Assembly: GCA_021825585.1 (NCBI GenBank)
Contig: JAKAGT010000003.1
Span: forward strand, 62,001-126,000
From: Bacteroidota bacterium
GTDB taxonomy: Bacteria > Bacteroidota > Ignavibacteria > Kryptoniales > JAKASW01
Direction of reading: 5' to 3'
Length of the DNA: 64,000 nt
Shown: piece by piece, positions 1 to 10,951 of the stretch
How the letters are laid out: each line of letters starts with the position of its first letter
How positions within the stretch are numbered: position 1 is the first letter of the stretch
Notes under the pieces: generated by a model
What the model saw: only the letters and a program-made list of their open reading frames with translations
What the model was told of the DNA's origin: nothing
Database searches by the model: none
Made by a program: the position numbers and the translations under genes

Positions 1-1
1 A

Positions 2-685
<684 letters not shown>

Positions 686-770
686 TTTTCCGGCAGCCCG
701 CCAACGGTCAAATCTGTTAAACGAGCTCCCACGTCGAAGTTGCATCACTCCGATGCGATTTCGGCGCGGG

Positions 771-792
771 ACCGCGGGCCGCGGTTTTCTTC
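771..792 (+). terminator. Probable terminator after gap
   Basis: A 6-bp stem ACCGCG/CGCGGT with a 3-nt loop is followed by TTTCTTC. A weaker hairpin (GCATC-ACTCC-GATGC, 742-756) precedes it. The position between gap and the next gene fits transcription termination. Confidence 0.5.
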
Positions 793-820
793 ATCCTGAG
801 TATTTTGTTGAAAGGGAAGA

Positions 821-1492
821 TTGAACTTCTTTCTTGTAGCTGCATTTGTCTTGTCTCTCCATCCGAACCGTGTCCCTGATAGTTATACTCCTCATGAGCT
901 TTTCGAGAAGTGCAAGGACCGCGCGGCCCGGATCGATAGTACGTTGAACAAAATGAATATCCGGTTCATCCAGTCGGTGGAGATGAGATCGAGGACCGGA
1001 ACGGCAGACAGCCTTGCGTTTGAGATTACCTCCGATCACGGCAGGCTCACAAGGCGCCTTTTGTTCAGTAGTGTTCCGAATGGTGGCAGGTTTAACGGCG
1101 GTTACGATGCATTCGACCGTATGTTCCACTTGTCCGACTACTTCTCAGGGAGGGGGAAGGTCCTGTCTTCATGCGATTTCGGTAAGTCGTCCTGCGGGAA
1201 ATGTCTCGGCATCAGATTCACACTTTCAAGTCCTTCCGATCCCACAGATCCGCTAAGTACAGTATCCGCTTCGGTGGATGCGTCGGACTTCACCCCGGTT
1301 CACATTGAAGAGCATCTTAAAGGACTTCCACTCGGCGTTGAGTTCGAGGACAATGTGGATGTCGCTTACAACAACGATTTGAAAGTCTATTTTCCGAATA
1401 AGATAGTGATGCAGGTGTACGGGACGCTGTTCTTCCTCAAAGGCGAAGTTGCAGTCATCACGATCAGGAATGGAGATCTGCAGAGAATATGA
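821..1492 (+). CDS. Putative exported protein of unknown function
   Basis: A 223-residue protein that starts at TTG 821, close behind AAAGGGAAGA. The first 13 residues are hydrophobic, as in a short signal peptide ([14 protein letters not shown]). The rest alternates short polar and hydrophobic strands and looks beta-rich; three cysteines are close together ([13 protein letters not shown], around residues 120-130). I do not recognise the family. It lies between gap and pgk, ending 94 bases before pgk. No function can be assigned. The non-ATG start is the least certain part of the model. Confidence 0.6.
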   Translation: MNFFLVAAFVLSLHPNRVPDSYTPHELFEKCKDRAARIDSTLNKMNIRFIQSVEMRSRTGTADSLAFEITSDHGRLTRRLLFSSVPNGGRFNGGYDAFDRMFHLSDYFSGRGKVLSSCDFGKSSCGKCLGIRFTLSSPSDPTDPLSTVSASVDASDFTPVHIEEHLKGLPLGVEFEDNVDVAYNNDLKVYFPNKIVMQVYGTLFFLKGEVAVITIRNGDLQRI

Positions 1493-1586
1493 GGCACGTG
1501 GCATCTCTCGTCCGAGGTTTCTCTTTGTGGGCATAGGATCAATCAGAATAATTGTTGAACAATCAGATTTCAAACTGGAGCAGGAA

Positions 1587-2795
1587 ATGGATACAACATT
1601 TAACAAGAAGACTGTCGACGATATTAGTCTAAAGGGCAAGAAAGTATTGGTGCGGGTCGATTTCAATGTCCCGCTTGATGAGAATAAGAATATCACCGAT
1701 GATAACCGCATTGTGGAGTCTCTCCCGACGATTAAGAAGATACTTGCAGATGGCGGTACACCGATTCTAATGAGTCATCTTGGACGGCCGAAGGGGAAAC
1801 CGAAGCCTGAGTTCTCGCTGTCGCCTGTCGCAAAGAGGCTGGGTGAGTTCCTGTCCGCGAAGGTTGTGATGACACCAGATTGTATAGGGGCAGAGACCGG
1901 AAAACTGGCCGGAGCGGCGAAACCGGGAGATGTGGTCCTTTTGGAGAACCTTCGATTCCACGCGGAAGAAGAGGCAAACGACACCAATTTTGCGAAGGAG
2001 CTCGCATCGCTAGGGGATGTCTATGTTAACGATGCATTCGGAAGCGCACACCGCGCCCACGCATCCACCGAAGGCGTGGCTCATTTTCTGAAGCCGGCCG
2101 TGGCAGGTTACCTGATGAAGAAGGAGCTTAAATATCTTTCACAGGCGGTGGGGAATCCGAACCGCCCATATGTGGCGATCATCGGCGGAGCAAAAATTTC
2201 CGGAAAGATCGACGTCATCAATAATCTTCTGGGTAAAGTGGATGTACTCATTATCGGTGGCGGAATGATGTTTACGTTTCTTAAGGCCATAGGCAAAGAG
2301 ATCGGCAACTCGATTCTGGAAGCCGACAAGGTAGCACTTGCAAAGGAGCTTCTCGACAAAACCAATTCCGGAAAGGCAAAGTTGCTCCTGCCGGTCGATT
2401 GCGTCGTTGCTGAAAAGTTCGAGAATAGTGCCCCGAAGAAGACGGTTAGTGTCGACGGGATCCCGCAAAACTGGGTCGGCATGGACATCGGTCCCAAGAG
2501 CGTCGAGCTCTTCCGCAATGAGATTGTGAAGGCAAAAACGGTCGTCTGGAACGGGCCGATGGGTGTCTTCGAAATGGAGAATTTCCAGGCCGGGACGCGG
2601 GCTGTTGCAGAAGCGCTTGTGGAAGCGACGAAACAAGGTGCCTCGACTATTGTCGGGGGTGGCGATTCGGCCGCAGCCATTGCCAAGTTCGGACTTGAGG
2701 ACGGAGTCTCACATGTTTCAACCGGCGGAGGCGCTTCGCTCGAATTCCTCGAAGGAAAAATACTGCCCGGGGTTGCAGCACTCGACAATAAGTGA
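1587..2795 (+). CDS. pgk: Phosphoglycerate kinase
   Basis: Transfers phosphate between 1,3-bisphosphoglycerate and ADP in glycolysis. The protein is 402 residues, normal for bacterial PGK. The substrate-binding N-terminus [12 protein letters not shown] and the segment SHLGRPKG are present, as are the nucleotide-binding C-terminal segments [17 protein letters not shown] and [13 protein letters not shown]. The frame stays open upstream to 1449, but homology begins only near ATG 1587, which follows a GGAGCAGGA ribosome-binding region, so that start is preferred. Confidence 0.97.
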   Translation: MDTTFNKKTVDDISLKGKKVLVRVDFNVPLDENKNITDDNRIVESLPTIKKILADGGTPILMSHLGRPKGKPKPEFSLSPVAKRLGEFLSAKVVMTPDCIGAETGKLAGAAKPGDVVLLENLRFHAEEEANDTNFAKELASLGDVYVNDAFGSAHRAHASTEGVAHFLKPAVAGYLMKKELKYLSQAVGNPNRPYVAIIGGAKISGKIDVINNLLGKVDVLIIGGGMMFTFLKAIGKEIGNSILEADKVALAKELLDKTNSGKAKLLLPVDCVVAEKFENSAPKKTVSVDGIPQNWVGMDIGPKSVELFRNEIVKAKTVVWNGPMGVFEMENFQAGTRAVAEALVEATKQGASTIVGGGDSAAAIAKFGLEDGVSHVSTGGGASLEFLEGKILPGVAALDNK

Positions 2796-2865
2796 GTAAC
2801 TTATTCGGCAGGTCCAAACGGGAAACAGATGGAGGAGTCAGATTGTTTAGGAAAAGAAGTGCACT

Positions 2866-3798
2866 ATGAGCTATTACACAAATTATTCGGGTTATTACAC
2901 TCCTCCATCTAGTTTCAGATTCTTCCCAAAGGGGATGAAGTTTCTTCTCATCTCTACGACCGCAGTCTGGCTGTTTCAGCTTTTTCTTCAGCTGGGGATT
3001 CGTTTCGGAAATGTATACATCTATAACGTCTTCTTCAGGCTCTTCGCGCTGTATCCACTAGGCCAGGGATTTCTTGTCTGGCAGTTGGTGACGTATCTGT
3101 TCCTGCACGGGGGGTTCTTTCATATCTTTTTCAATATGCTTGCGCTCTGGTTCTTCGGTGTCGAGCTCGAGCATGTTTGGGGGACTCGCAGGTTTCTCAT
3201 TTATTACTTCTTGTGCGGAATTGGCGCCGGACTGTCAAATATATTCCTGACGCCTCTCTTCACCGTGCCCGCCCCGACGATTGGTGCTTCGGGAGCTATT
3301 TACGGCGTACTGATAGCATTCGGAATGCTTTTTCCTGATGCTCCGGTTTTCATCTATTTTCTCTTCCCAATAAAAGCGAAGTATTTTGTGGCGATATTTA
3401 TCGCCATCGAGCTGTTCTACGGCGTCACAGGTACCGGGGCCGGCGTTGCTCATTTTGCCCACCTTGGCGGCGCGTTTGTCGGGTTTGTGTATCTGATGTT
3501 GTACCGACGATCGATCCCGGGAGCGAGTGGCATCTCCGACTTTGCGAGCAGAACCTGGGGTAATCTCCGCAGCAGACTTCAGTACAGAAGAAGCTACGGC
3601 AGGAAAAGTGTGATCACGGATGCACGATTTACGGAAATAAACAGGGGGCCTGCGGCGAGGGATACGAGGCAGGATAAGGGGGACTTCGACCAGAACAAGC
3701 TTGATGAAATCCTGGATAAGATCAGCGCGTCAGGTTATGACTCACTGACGGAAGAGGAAAAGAGGATTTTGTTCAATGCGAGCAAGAAGCTAAATTAA
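2866..3798 (+). CDS. Rhomboid-family intramembrane serine protease
   Basis: A 310-residue polytopic membrane protein. It has a hydrophobic helix at about residues 23-45, then the rhomboid core: HGGFFHIFFNMLALWFFG (loop 1 and helix 2), GASGAIYG with the catalytic serine near residue 140, and the catalytic-histidine helix AHFAHLGGAFVGF near residues 193-205. The cytoplasmic tail of about 95 residues ends in a short helical segment (KLDEILDKISASGYDSLTEE), a tail often seen on rhomboids of the FCB group. Substrate unknown. It sits 70 bases after pgk and may share its transcript. Confidence 0.93.
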   Translation: MSYYTNYSGYYTPPSSFRFFPKGMKFLLISTTAVWLFQLFLQLGIRFGNVYIYNVFFRLFALYPLGQGFLVWQLVTYLFLHGGFFHIFFNMLALWFFGVELEHVWGTRRFLIYYFLCGIGAGLSNIFLTPLFTVPAPTIGASGAIYGVLIAFGMLFPDAPVFIYFLFPIKAKYFVAIFIAIELFYGVTGTGAGVAHFAHLGGAFVGFVYLMLYRRSIPGASGISDFASRTWGNLRSRLQYRRSYGRKSVITDARFTEINRGPAARDTRQDKGDFDQNKLDEILDKISASGYDSLTEEEKRILFNASKKLN

Positions 3799-3907
3799 TA
3801 CCAGGCGTTCCACCCGGGTTTGAAGCCACGCTGACTGCTGCAGTTGAGGTTATGAGTTTCAGGTGACGTTAGGTAAGTAAGGAAGCACGAATAGGAAAGA
3901 GAATAAG

Positions 3908-5101
3908 ATGATCAACCTTCCCGTAGTTTCTCCAGCTTCGCAACCAGAGAAGCCAGATTCACAAAACATTGGAAATATGGACATAAATGGATCGGACCCG
4001 GCAGGACTTCAAACAGCGGAACAGCTCGCCCCGGTAAAATTCCCGCCCCGTCAATCGCGCAGAGTCTACATCGGAAATGTGCCGGTCGGGGGCGGAGCTC
4101 CCATCTCTGTCCAGACAATGACCAAAACAAAGACTTCGGATGTCAACGCGACAGTGAAGCAAATACTCCAGGCGGCAGAGGCGGGCTGTGACATCGTTAG
4201 AGTGACGGTCAATGACAAAGAGGCTGCAGCGGCCATCGGGGAAATAGTCAAACAATCGCCGTTACCCGTGGTTGCAGATATCCATTTCAATCATGTCTTT
4301 GCGCTGAGGGCCCTCGAAGGCGGTGTGGCAAAAGTGCGGCTGAACCCGGGCAATATCGGAAGTGTGGACAGGATCCGCCAGGTACTGAGTCTTGCAAGAG
4401 AACGAAGAGCGCCTATAAGAATCGGCGTGAATTCGGGCTCGTTGGAAAAAGACATACTTGAGAAGCACGGTTATCCGACTGCGGAGGCGCTTTATGAGAG
4501 TGCGATGCGCCACGCGGGCATCTGTGAGGAAAACGACTTCCACGATGTGATCATCTCCGTCAAATCGACCGACGTCAGGCTGATGATAGAGGCTTACAGG
4601 CTGATAGCTCAACGTACCGATTACCCGTTGCATCTCGGAGTTACGGAAGCGGGCCCGACACGCATCGGAACAATCAAGTCCTCCATAGGTATCGGAACTC
4701 TTCTTTCCGAAGGCATAGGCGACACGATAAGGGTCTCTCTCACAGACGACCCGGTCAAGGAAGTGGAGGTAGGGAAAGAGATCCTGCGCTCGCTCGGTCT
4801 CGCAACGCGCAACGTTGAGCTCATAGCATGTCCCACCTGTGGCAGACTCGAAGTCGATTTGTTTTCGATTACTCAACAGCTCGAGGAGAGATTGTCCGGC
4901 GTCAAGAAGCCCGTGAAAATTGCCATCCTGGGATGCGTGGTCAATGGACCCGGCGAGGCAAGCGAGGCAGATATAGGCGTTGCCTGTGGAAAGGGCGTCG
5001 GTATATTATACAGGAAAGGTGAAGTGATACGCCGTGTCAAGGAAGAGGAAATTGTGGACGCTGTGGTCGAGGAAGTAGGAAAATATCAACCTCAAGACTA
5101 A
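3908..5101 (+). CDS. ispG: 4-hydroxy-3-methylbut-2-enyl diphosphate synthase
   Basis: Iron-sulfur enzyme of the non-mevalonate (MEP) isoprenoid pathway that converts 2-C-methyl-erythritol-2,4-cyclodiphosphate to HMBPP. The protein is 397 residues. Core motifs include SVQTMTKTKTSDV, PVVADIHFNH, KVRLNPGNIG and GVTEAGPT. The cluster-binding cysteines are in CPTCGR (about residue 307) and CVVNGPGE (about residue 343). The first 45 or so residues before RRVYIGNV are longer than usual and low in conservation, so a later start (Met at 3977) is possible. The next gene follows 7 bases after the stop, suggesting co-transcription. Confidence 0.96.
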   Translation: MINLPVVSPASQPEKPDSQNIGNMDINGSDPAGLQTAEQLAPVKFPPRQSRRVYIGNVPVGGGAPISVQTMTKTKTSDVNATVKQILQAAEAGCDIVRVTVNDKEAAAAIGEIVKQSPLPVVADIHFNHVFALRALEGGVAKVRLNPGNIGSVDRIRQVLSLARERRAPIRIGVNSGSLEKDILEKHGYPTAEALYESAMRHAGICEENDFHDVIISVKSTDVRLMIEAYRLIAQRTDYPLHLGVTEAGPTRIGTIKSSIGIGTLLSEGIGDTIRVSLTDDPVKEVEVGKEILRSLGLATRNVELIACPTCGRLEVDLFSITQQLEERLSGVKKPVKIAILGCVVNGPGEASEADIGVACGKGVGILYRKGEVIRRVKEEEIVDAVVEEVGKYQPQD

Positions 5102-5108
5102 GAGGTAA

Positions 5109-5453
5109 ATGAGCTGCATATTTTGCCAAATAGTTGATGGTAAGGCAAAAGCCGATTTCGTTCTCAATGACGGTGATGTGTTCGCCATAAGGGATGTGCA
5201 CCCTGTCGCTCCGACTCATATATTGATTATTCCCAAGAAACACGTCAGGAGCCTGTTGGAACTAGACGGCGCTGACGATTCTCAATTGATTTCAAAGATG
5301 GTTGCAACTGCGGTAGATGTAGCGAGGCGCATAGATCTGGATGAACGCGGCTTCAGGCTTGTGTGGAATTGTCGATCCGACGGTGGGCAGACGGTTGATC
5401 ATGTCCATCTTCATCTTCTGGGCGGCCGGCAAATGAAATGGCCTCCGGGGTGA
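5109..5453 (+). CDS. HIT-family nucleotide hydrolase (HinT type)
   Basis: A 114-residue histidine-triad protein. The N-terminus CIFCQIVDG and the C-terminal triad HVHLHLLGGRQM, with the nucleophilic histidine, are those of the HinT branch, which hydrolyses purine nucleoside phosphoramidates such as AMP-lysine. Zinc-like N-terminal cysteines (CIFC) are present. It starts 7 bases after ispG and is followed 7 bases later by a small membrane protein, so the three are probably one operon. The physiological substrate cannot be read from sequence. Confidence 0.93.
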   Translation: MSCIFCQIVDGKAKADFVLNDGDVFAIRDVHPVAPTHILIIPKKHVRSLLELDGADDSQLISKMVATAVDVARRIDLDERGFRLVWNCRSDGGQTVDHVHLHLLGGRQMKWPPG

Positions 5454-5460
5454 ATGAGAA

Positions 5461-5763
5461 ATGTCCCGAATGATTTTCCTGGCCTGGTTCGCACCCCTGC
5501 TCTTCATGCTGGTTGCGTTCTACGTGCTTTTCAACAGCGGGGCGCCAATGGCAGCTAAGATCGTTTTTACTGCCGTTCCCGTTGCAATCTGGATCCTGGG
5601 CGGATTTGCCATCCACAGAGAATATCGCGAACGCAACGAAGAGAAGATAAGACAGGACGAGGTGCTCAACGAAGCGAAGCGCATTCTGGACGACTTCGCC
5701 GGCAATCGCAAGCACCCCGACACCGGACGCGACCGGAGTCACCAGGAAGAGCGGCATGATTAA
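5461..5763 (+). CDS. Small membrane protein of unknown function
   Basis: A 100-residue protein with two hydrophobic segments (about residues 4-25 and 32-50) followed by a charged helical tail (HREYRERNEEKIRQDEVLNEAKRILDDF). The tail is probably cytoplasmic. It begins 7 bases after the HIT gene stop, which supports expression as the third gene of the ispG-HIT unit. No family recognised. The spacing and membrane pattern suggest a real gene, but function is unknown. Confidence 0.65.
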   Translation: MSRMIFLAWFAPLLFMLVAFYVLFNSGAPMAAKIVFTAVPVAIWILGGFAIHREYRERNEEKIRQDEVLNEAKRILDDFAGNRKHPDTGRDRSHQEERHD

Positions 5764-5982
5764 TCCTTTCGCTAAATAGCCGGGAGCGTCACAATTTCTA
5801 CAGTGGCTGCATTGAATCAGGTATGCCGCAGGCAAAAGAGGAAATTCTGCAAGCCGTGGATTTTGCACCTTGAACGAATGCGCCGTGAGCCTCGGTCTTA
5901 GCGAGTTTCATTACGTTCCTCCCGCATCGAATCGATCATCAACCAACCGAAGACACTTCATCGCCTTAAAGTGGAGCAGCCA

Positions 5983-7083
5983 ATGAGCGTTTTTAATTTG
6001 TTACTGGAATATTGGTACCTTGCAGTTCTGTATGAGGTCCTTTGTGCGAGCTTGTCCACCTTCCTGGCACGCTCGAAGGGAAGAGATCAGGGAATCTGGT
6101 TTTTATGGGGGCTGGTCCTGGGTGTCGTCGGCCTCGCGCTGATTCTTGCGATGAAGAAACTGCCTGAAGAGGCTGCTGCAAAGAACAACCTTCTGCTCGA
6201 TTCTGAGAATTATCTGAGGAGCGGCTGGCGCGCATTACTTTTTATTGTGACCGTTGTTGTCCTCTATTACCTGTCTGCAGTACTTTCCGAGCTCACCCGT
6301 GCCGTCCCTTCCCAGTCGCTGTTCTTCCTTTTCTACATCGACGTGGCATTGTCCACCTTCCTTATGTTGAGATTCATCGACAAGAGACGTTTCGCTTCTG
6401 TTGGAATTCCTTATCATGGGAACGTGCTCAAAGAAACCCTTCTGGGCATATTGATTGGAGCATTGATGATCGGCGCCGTCGGCGGCTTCGAGTTCCTGAT
6501 CGGCGCCGTCAAACTGAATCTCAGGCCCGGTCTCAGTTTCACCCTGCTGGCAAGGAATTTTGGACTTAGCTTTCTGTTCTTCGCCTACTTTGCTGCGGGA
6601 GAGGAACTCCTGTTCCGCGGTTATCCTTACCAGGCGCTGATTGAAGGGATGGGGGCCATAGGTGGCACAATCTTCATGGGCGTTATATTTGGCTTGATGC
6701 ATGTCTCTAATCCCAATGCCGGGGTCATCTCAACTGCAAATACGATACTCGCCGGTGTGTGGCTTAGCGTCGCATATCTGAAGACGAGGACACTCTACTT
6801 CCCATTTGGTATGCACTTCGCCTGGAATTTTGTGCAGAGCTTCATCCTTTCACTACCTGTGAGCGGTCTCCTAACTAACCGGACGATTTTTGTCCCGACC
6901 GACTACGGTCCCGATTGGCTCACGGGCGGTCGATACGGACCTGAGGCTGGAGTCGGTACCACCGTCATCTTGCTGGTTGTCCTTGTGTATTTCCTGCTCG
7001 ATAAGCGAATAAAGCCGGCATATGATTATGCGAAATACAAGGACCGACTTTTATCGAAGAATGAGGTTTCGAGAGCCGCGTGA
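5983..7083 (+). CDS. CPBP-family intramembrane metalloprotease
   Basis: A 366-residue membrane protein with about eight hydrophobic helices and the conserved motifs of the CPBP (CAAX protease and bacteriocin-processing) family: EELLFRG (motif 1), FGLMHVSNPN (motif 2, metal-binding His) and FGMHFAWNF (motif 3). The ATG at 5983 is preferred over the GTG at 5971 because GGAG at 5972-5975 then sits 7 bases upstream. The gene stands alone, with about 200 bases before it and a gene-poor region after it. Members process prenylated or small peptide substrates or act in immunity; the role here is unknown. Confidence 0.9.
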   Translation: MSVFNLLLEYWYLAVLYEVLCASLSTFLARSKGRDQGIWFLWGLVLGVVGLALILAMKKLPEEAAAKNNLLLDSENYLRSGWRALLFIVTVVVLYYLSAVLSELTRAVPSQSLFFLFYIDVALSTFLMLRFIDKRRFASVGIPYHGNVLKETLLGILIGALMIGAVGGFEFLIGAVKLNLRPGLSFTLLARNFGLSFLFFAYFAAGEELLFRGYPYQALIEGMGAIGGTIFMGVIFGLMHVSNPNAGVISTANTILAGVWLSVAYLKTRTLYFPFGMHFAWNFVQSFILSLPVSGLLTNRTIFVPTDYGPDWLTGGRYGPEAGVGTTVILLVVLVYFLLDKRIKPAYDYAKYKDRLLSKNEVSRAA

Positions 7084-7100
7084 ACCTTTCACGGTTTTTG
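7079..7100 (+). terminator. Terminator overlapping the CPBP gene stop codon
   Basis: A 6-bp stem CGTGAA/TTCACG with loop CCT is followed directly by GTTTTTG. The hairpin begins inside the last codons of the CPBP gene. Confidence 0.55.
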
Positions 7101-7985
7101 TCGGCAGCTCCGCTTGAGCGATCTGTCGGACCTGATTCCCCATCGACACTCAACTCCGATTTTCGGTAAGAATCGCTGCGTCTGCTAATGACGATTATCC
7201 TGGAATCTTTCTGCGTGAAGTAAATCCATCGCGCGCAATTATCCATCGAACGGGCGCACTGAATTTCCCGGCAAGATGTAAATCTCCGAATGTACTGAAT
7301 TGTTCTCCTGCTCCAAGGAAGCGATGAATTTATGAGGCGTTGAGCTGAACTATTCAGGGGATTCAATTAATCTGTCCCAGAAGTTCTATCTGGATTGCGG
7401 ATTCCCCTCAAATTTTTTTCGACCCGGGAACTGTGAGTCGAATGCACGCGTTCCATATATGAAACTTACCAACATGAGGTTGGTGGTTATGGTGCCAGTG
7501 TGGTTGCGCCCACTGCCCAGCGCTCATTTCAACCGTTGCCTGTTCTGTTCTGAAATTTGCTTGCCATGAACGGGAAGACGTTTGAAACCCCGCAAGTCCT
7601 GCACACGGAACGATCCCTGATCTGCTGGTTCCAAAAATTGCGAAGTACCAACATTTAGAAGCAGTCTATGATAGTCGTAGTACCTTATGAGAAGGGGCTG
7701 AGTGTTGTTCTTGGGGCATTAGAGGTGCGATTAAGAATGTATCGCTCTGCGCCGCTACTCCATTCAGATTGCTCAGCGGGCTCGCCTTCAAATCCTCATA
7801 TATCTTCGCGATTAAAATATCCAATCTGTCATTCGCTTAATCTAAAGTCCGAACGTCGAATTGCAACACGCAATGAAGTTGTTCCATTAGTTCCATACGT
7901 CACTATGTAACAAACCATCAAACCAACGCTTCCGAGATGGATATCCAGGAGCAGAAGAACCTTAAAATCTTATGGAGGCAATTTT
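7101..7985. other. Gene-poor region upstream of decayed SusC
   Basis: No convincing coding region is visible on either strand. There is one perfect small hairpin (ACCAAC-ATGAG-GTTGGT, 7468-7484) and another inverted pair CAGTG/CACTG (7496-7515). A ribosome-binding site (GGAGG, about 7974-7978) before ATG 7986 belongs to the decayed SusC gene, so the promoter of that locus was probably here, but I could not identify it with confidence. Confidence 0.4.
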
Positions 7986-9777
7986 ATGAGAAGACAATCG
8001 CTTGTGCTCTCCGGGTTGAACGACCTGGCATCAGGCCTGCGCGGCACGGCTCCGGGTGTGTACGTATCACAATCGAGCGGCGACCCGGGGTCTGCGACGA
8101 GGATAGTCCTTCGCGGCGCCCGTTCTCTACAGAACAACAACGAGCCGTTGATTGTGATCGACGGTGAACCCGTTTTCAGTGGAACGGTAGGCAGCCTTAA
8201 CTCAAACAACAGTTCGGGAAACACAATCGGTGCCAACAACGTCAGCGGAACGTCAGCAATGTCTGTTCTCGATTTGATTAACCCGAGCGACATCGCCTCA
8301 ATGAACGTGTACGAGGGGCCTTCCGCGGCCGCAATATGGGGTTCAAGAGCGGCGAATGGTGTCATAGTCATCACGACGAAAGGGGGAGCCTTTACTCCGG
8401 GGAGGAGGGTGAATATCTCTATCAGGAACAGCGTTCAGTACAACAGCATTCTAAGGGAGATGCCTCTGCAGTCTATGTTGGCCAGGGAGTAAACGGCGAT
8501 TGGTACTACTACGCCAGCCAGTTTGGTAGTGTTGCCGGTATCTGGAGTTGGGGTGACAAGATCTCGCTCAGGCCGGGAGGTGCGGACGTCCATCTCAACA
8601 ATAATCCTTTTTTCACGATGTATCAGGACCCGACAACTATATCACTCAATGAGCTTCTCGGATCTGCATCGATTGCCTATGACCCTGCGGACTGGTTGGA
8701 TTTCACGTACAGGGCAGGTGTCGACTACGAGACTGACCGGGACAACACCCTCCTCGGTTACTATGATGTGAATGCGCCGCAAGGTCAACTCATCAGGAAT
8801 TGGAACAACGATTATCAGGTGAATACTGATCTGCAGGGGAGAGCCAGCCACAAATTTTCGGAGAATTTCACCGCAAATCTACTACTGGGATTCCACCTCG
8901 ATCAGATACAGTACAACAACAATGCGATAATCGGAACCACATTCATAAATCCCAACGGGCCCCCATCAATTTCAAATGATGCGACTTATGTTCCCGGCGA
9001 TGTGAAGCAGATCATAAGAGACGCCGCTTCCTATGGGCAGTTGAGCGTAAATTTCTTCAGACAATTGTACGTCAATTTCGCCGGAAGAGATGAGAGCTCC
9101 TCCACTTACGGTCCCAACGTACCATCGCTTTTCTTCTATCCGGCTGTCAATGCGGCATGGGAATTCACTAAGCTTCCGCTCTTCAAGAACAACTCGATAC
9201 TCAACTTCGGAAAAGTAAGAGCCGCTTACGGACAAGCAGCTGACCAGCCGCCCGTTTACTCAACTGCAACCTACTACACGCTGAATCCTATAATCGGCAA
9301 CGGCTTCGGACCCGAAATCGGACTTCAATACTATTACAACTCTTCGACCGGAATCGGCGGTGCGCTGATCGGTGCTCCCATCACAAACGACCCGATTTCC
9401 GGCCTGGGGACGGAAGGCAATCCTAATCTGGGTCCGGAAAAGACCTCGGAGTTCGAATAGGGCCAGTAATAGTAGACGAAACTTACTACTATGATGGACC
9501 AGGTTCCGGATTCACAGGTCCATCCCAGCAATTCATCGAGAACGGCAGCTACGTAAGCCTGAGTCAGCTCTCTTTGGGATACACTTTTCCAATGACATCG
9601 CTTGGTTTCCAGAGTCTGCAAGTCACCCTCATCGGACGCAGTTTGGCGCTGTGGACGAAGTACACCGGGATAGACCCGGGAGTCAATCTCACCGGGCCAA
9701 CCAACGGTCAGGGTCTGGATTACTTCAATAACCCGACTGTCCGGACCTGGATTTTGTCACTCTCGCTTAATTACTGA
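7986..9777 (+). pseudogene. Decayed SusC-type TonB-dependent outer-membrane transporter
   Basis: SusC/RagA proteins import oligosaccharides with a SusD partner and are about 1,000 residues; this locus encodes under 600 in pieces. The original start survives (RBS, then MRRQSLVLS), but the sequence jumps straight into the plug domain (LRGTAPGVYVSQSSG, then the plug segment LVIDGEP and GSRAANGVIVITTK). So the signal peptide, carboxypeptidase-like domain and TonB box are gone. A 1-nt loss near 8470 shifts the frame between MPLQS and YVGQGVNGDW. Near 9455-9463 the frame shifts again and a large part of the barrel is missing between GNPNLGPEKTSEFE and VIVDETYYYDGPG. The C-terminus WTKYTGIDPGVN to the final LSLNY is intact. 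Not functional as it stands. Confidence 0.85.
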
Positions 9778-9791
9778 TGAAAGGGACTAAC

Positions 9792-10842
9792 ATGAAGAAT
9801 CTAAGGAAGAATCTCGTGCTGCTCGCGGCGCTCGGCATGACCGTTGCGATTGCGGGTTGTACATCTTTTACAAAAGGGTATTCGGTGAATCCGTTGGCCC
9901 CTTCCACCACGGGAACTGCTCAGTTGTTTGTCGGCTCGGAAGGAGCTTTTGATGAATTCATGGAAGGATTTCCCTCCCAGATTTCGACGGTCTGGGCGCA
10001 GCAGATTACCGGTTCGACAGCCCAATTCAGCGGATACAATAATTATCTTACCACTTCGCTGGACTATTCCAACGATTGGGCTACCGCGTATAGCACAGTG
10101 CTATATGACCTCAAGCTGACCGAACAACGTAATTAGCTGGGCCCAACAGGGAATAACCGACGTATCAGGAGCACAGGACCTAATGTTTCTCCACACCGGC
10201 GGCGTTGCCCACGGCGACATGAACCTCTGGTATTCATTCGGTAACCTGGACCGTCCCGGCGACGTGAGTGCAGCTTCAAGCTTCCTGGTTCCGATGCTCG
10301 AGGCTTATAATATGGGCCAACAACTCACCTTCTACTTTGATACGTCCGCAAGCGACTTAAACTACAGCAGCGGGTTCTCGTCTACAGCCTCTTTTCCTAT
10401 CTTCAGGGCGTCTGAAGCTAACCTGTTGATTGCTGAGGCGTACGCGCGGGAAGGCAACCTCGGTAGCGCGCTTACATATTTGAACAATGCAATTCAGTAC
10501 AATGACAATATGTATAGCGACAGCGTAGCCGCTTATGCGCCGGCAGACCCGGCAGTGAGCACTCAAAGCGCCATGCTGCAGACGATATTCAACGAGGAGT
10601 ATATGTCCCTGTTCCCCGAGATTGAAGCCTTCACTTTCCTGAGAAGGGTCGACTACGATATAAAGTACACCACGAACGGAACAACGGTGCAATTGACGCC
10701 GACGACCGGTAAGGAGTTTCCACAGAGGCTGCTCTACCCGTCAACCGAGGTGGAGGCTAACCCGAACACTCCTCCGCAGACCGTCTCCGACTTATTCAAA
10801 GCAACTTCGGTTAATAGCGCCCCGGCCCTGAATAATCCGTGA
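9792..10842 (+). pseudogene. Decayed SusD-type surface glycan-binding lipoprotein
   Basis: Partner gene of the decayed SusC. The N-terminal piece (9792-10136) keeps a lipoprotein signal (LGMTVAIAGC) and a SusD-like start. Around base 10125 the frame changes: the + frame continues upstream of 10183 as ISWAQQGITDVSGAQD, then LNYSSGFSSTASFPIFRASEANLLIAEAYAR in two parts and a SusD C-terminus ending at 10842. The joined product would be about 355 residues, against 450-600 for the family, so an internal piece, probably the TPR-rich middle, is also deleted. The start at 9792 has GGGA 6 bases upstream; a second in-frame ATG overlaps the SusC stop at 9777. Confidence 0.82.
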
Positions 10843-10869
10843 CTTGAAAAGGTCTGATCCACACATCTA

Positions 10870-10898
10870 TCCCCCTCTCTTTCCATAAGAGAGGGGGA
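10870..10898. terminator. Hairpin between convergent genes
   Basis: A near-perfect 12-bp stem TCCCCCTCTCTT/AAGAGAGGGGGA closes a 5-nt loop. It lies between the SusD remnant (+) and the lipoprotein gene (-), the usual position of a bidirectional terminator. There is no strong T-run on either side. Confidence 0.55.
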
Positions 10899-10951
10899 AT
10901 AGAAGTGGTAAATTCCTTTGCTCGTGAGCGATGAACGACTGGCGTATTCCG

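Noticed and set aside
2108-2788. A 226-codon minus-strand ORF opposite pgk
   Set aside because: It is the antisense shadow of a well-conserved gene and has serine/proline-rich composition without family motifs.
7668-7910. An 80-codon ORF upstream of the decayed SusC
   Set aside because: No ribosome-binding site, no recognisable features and not linked to a neighbour; probably chance.
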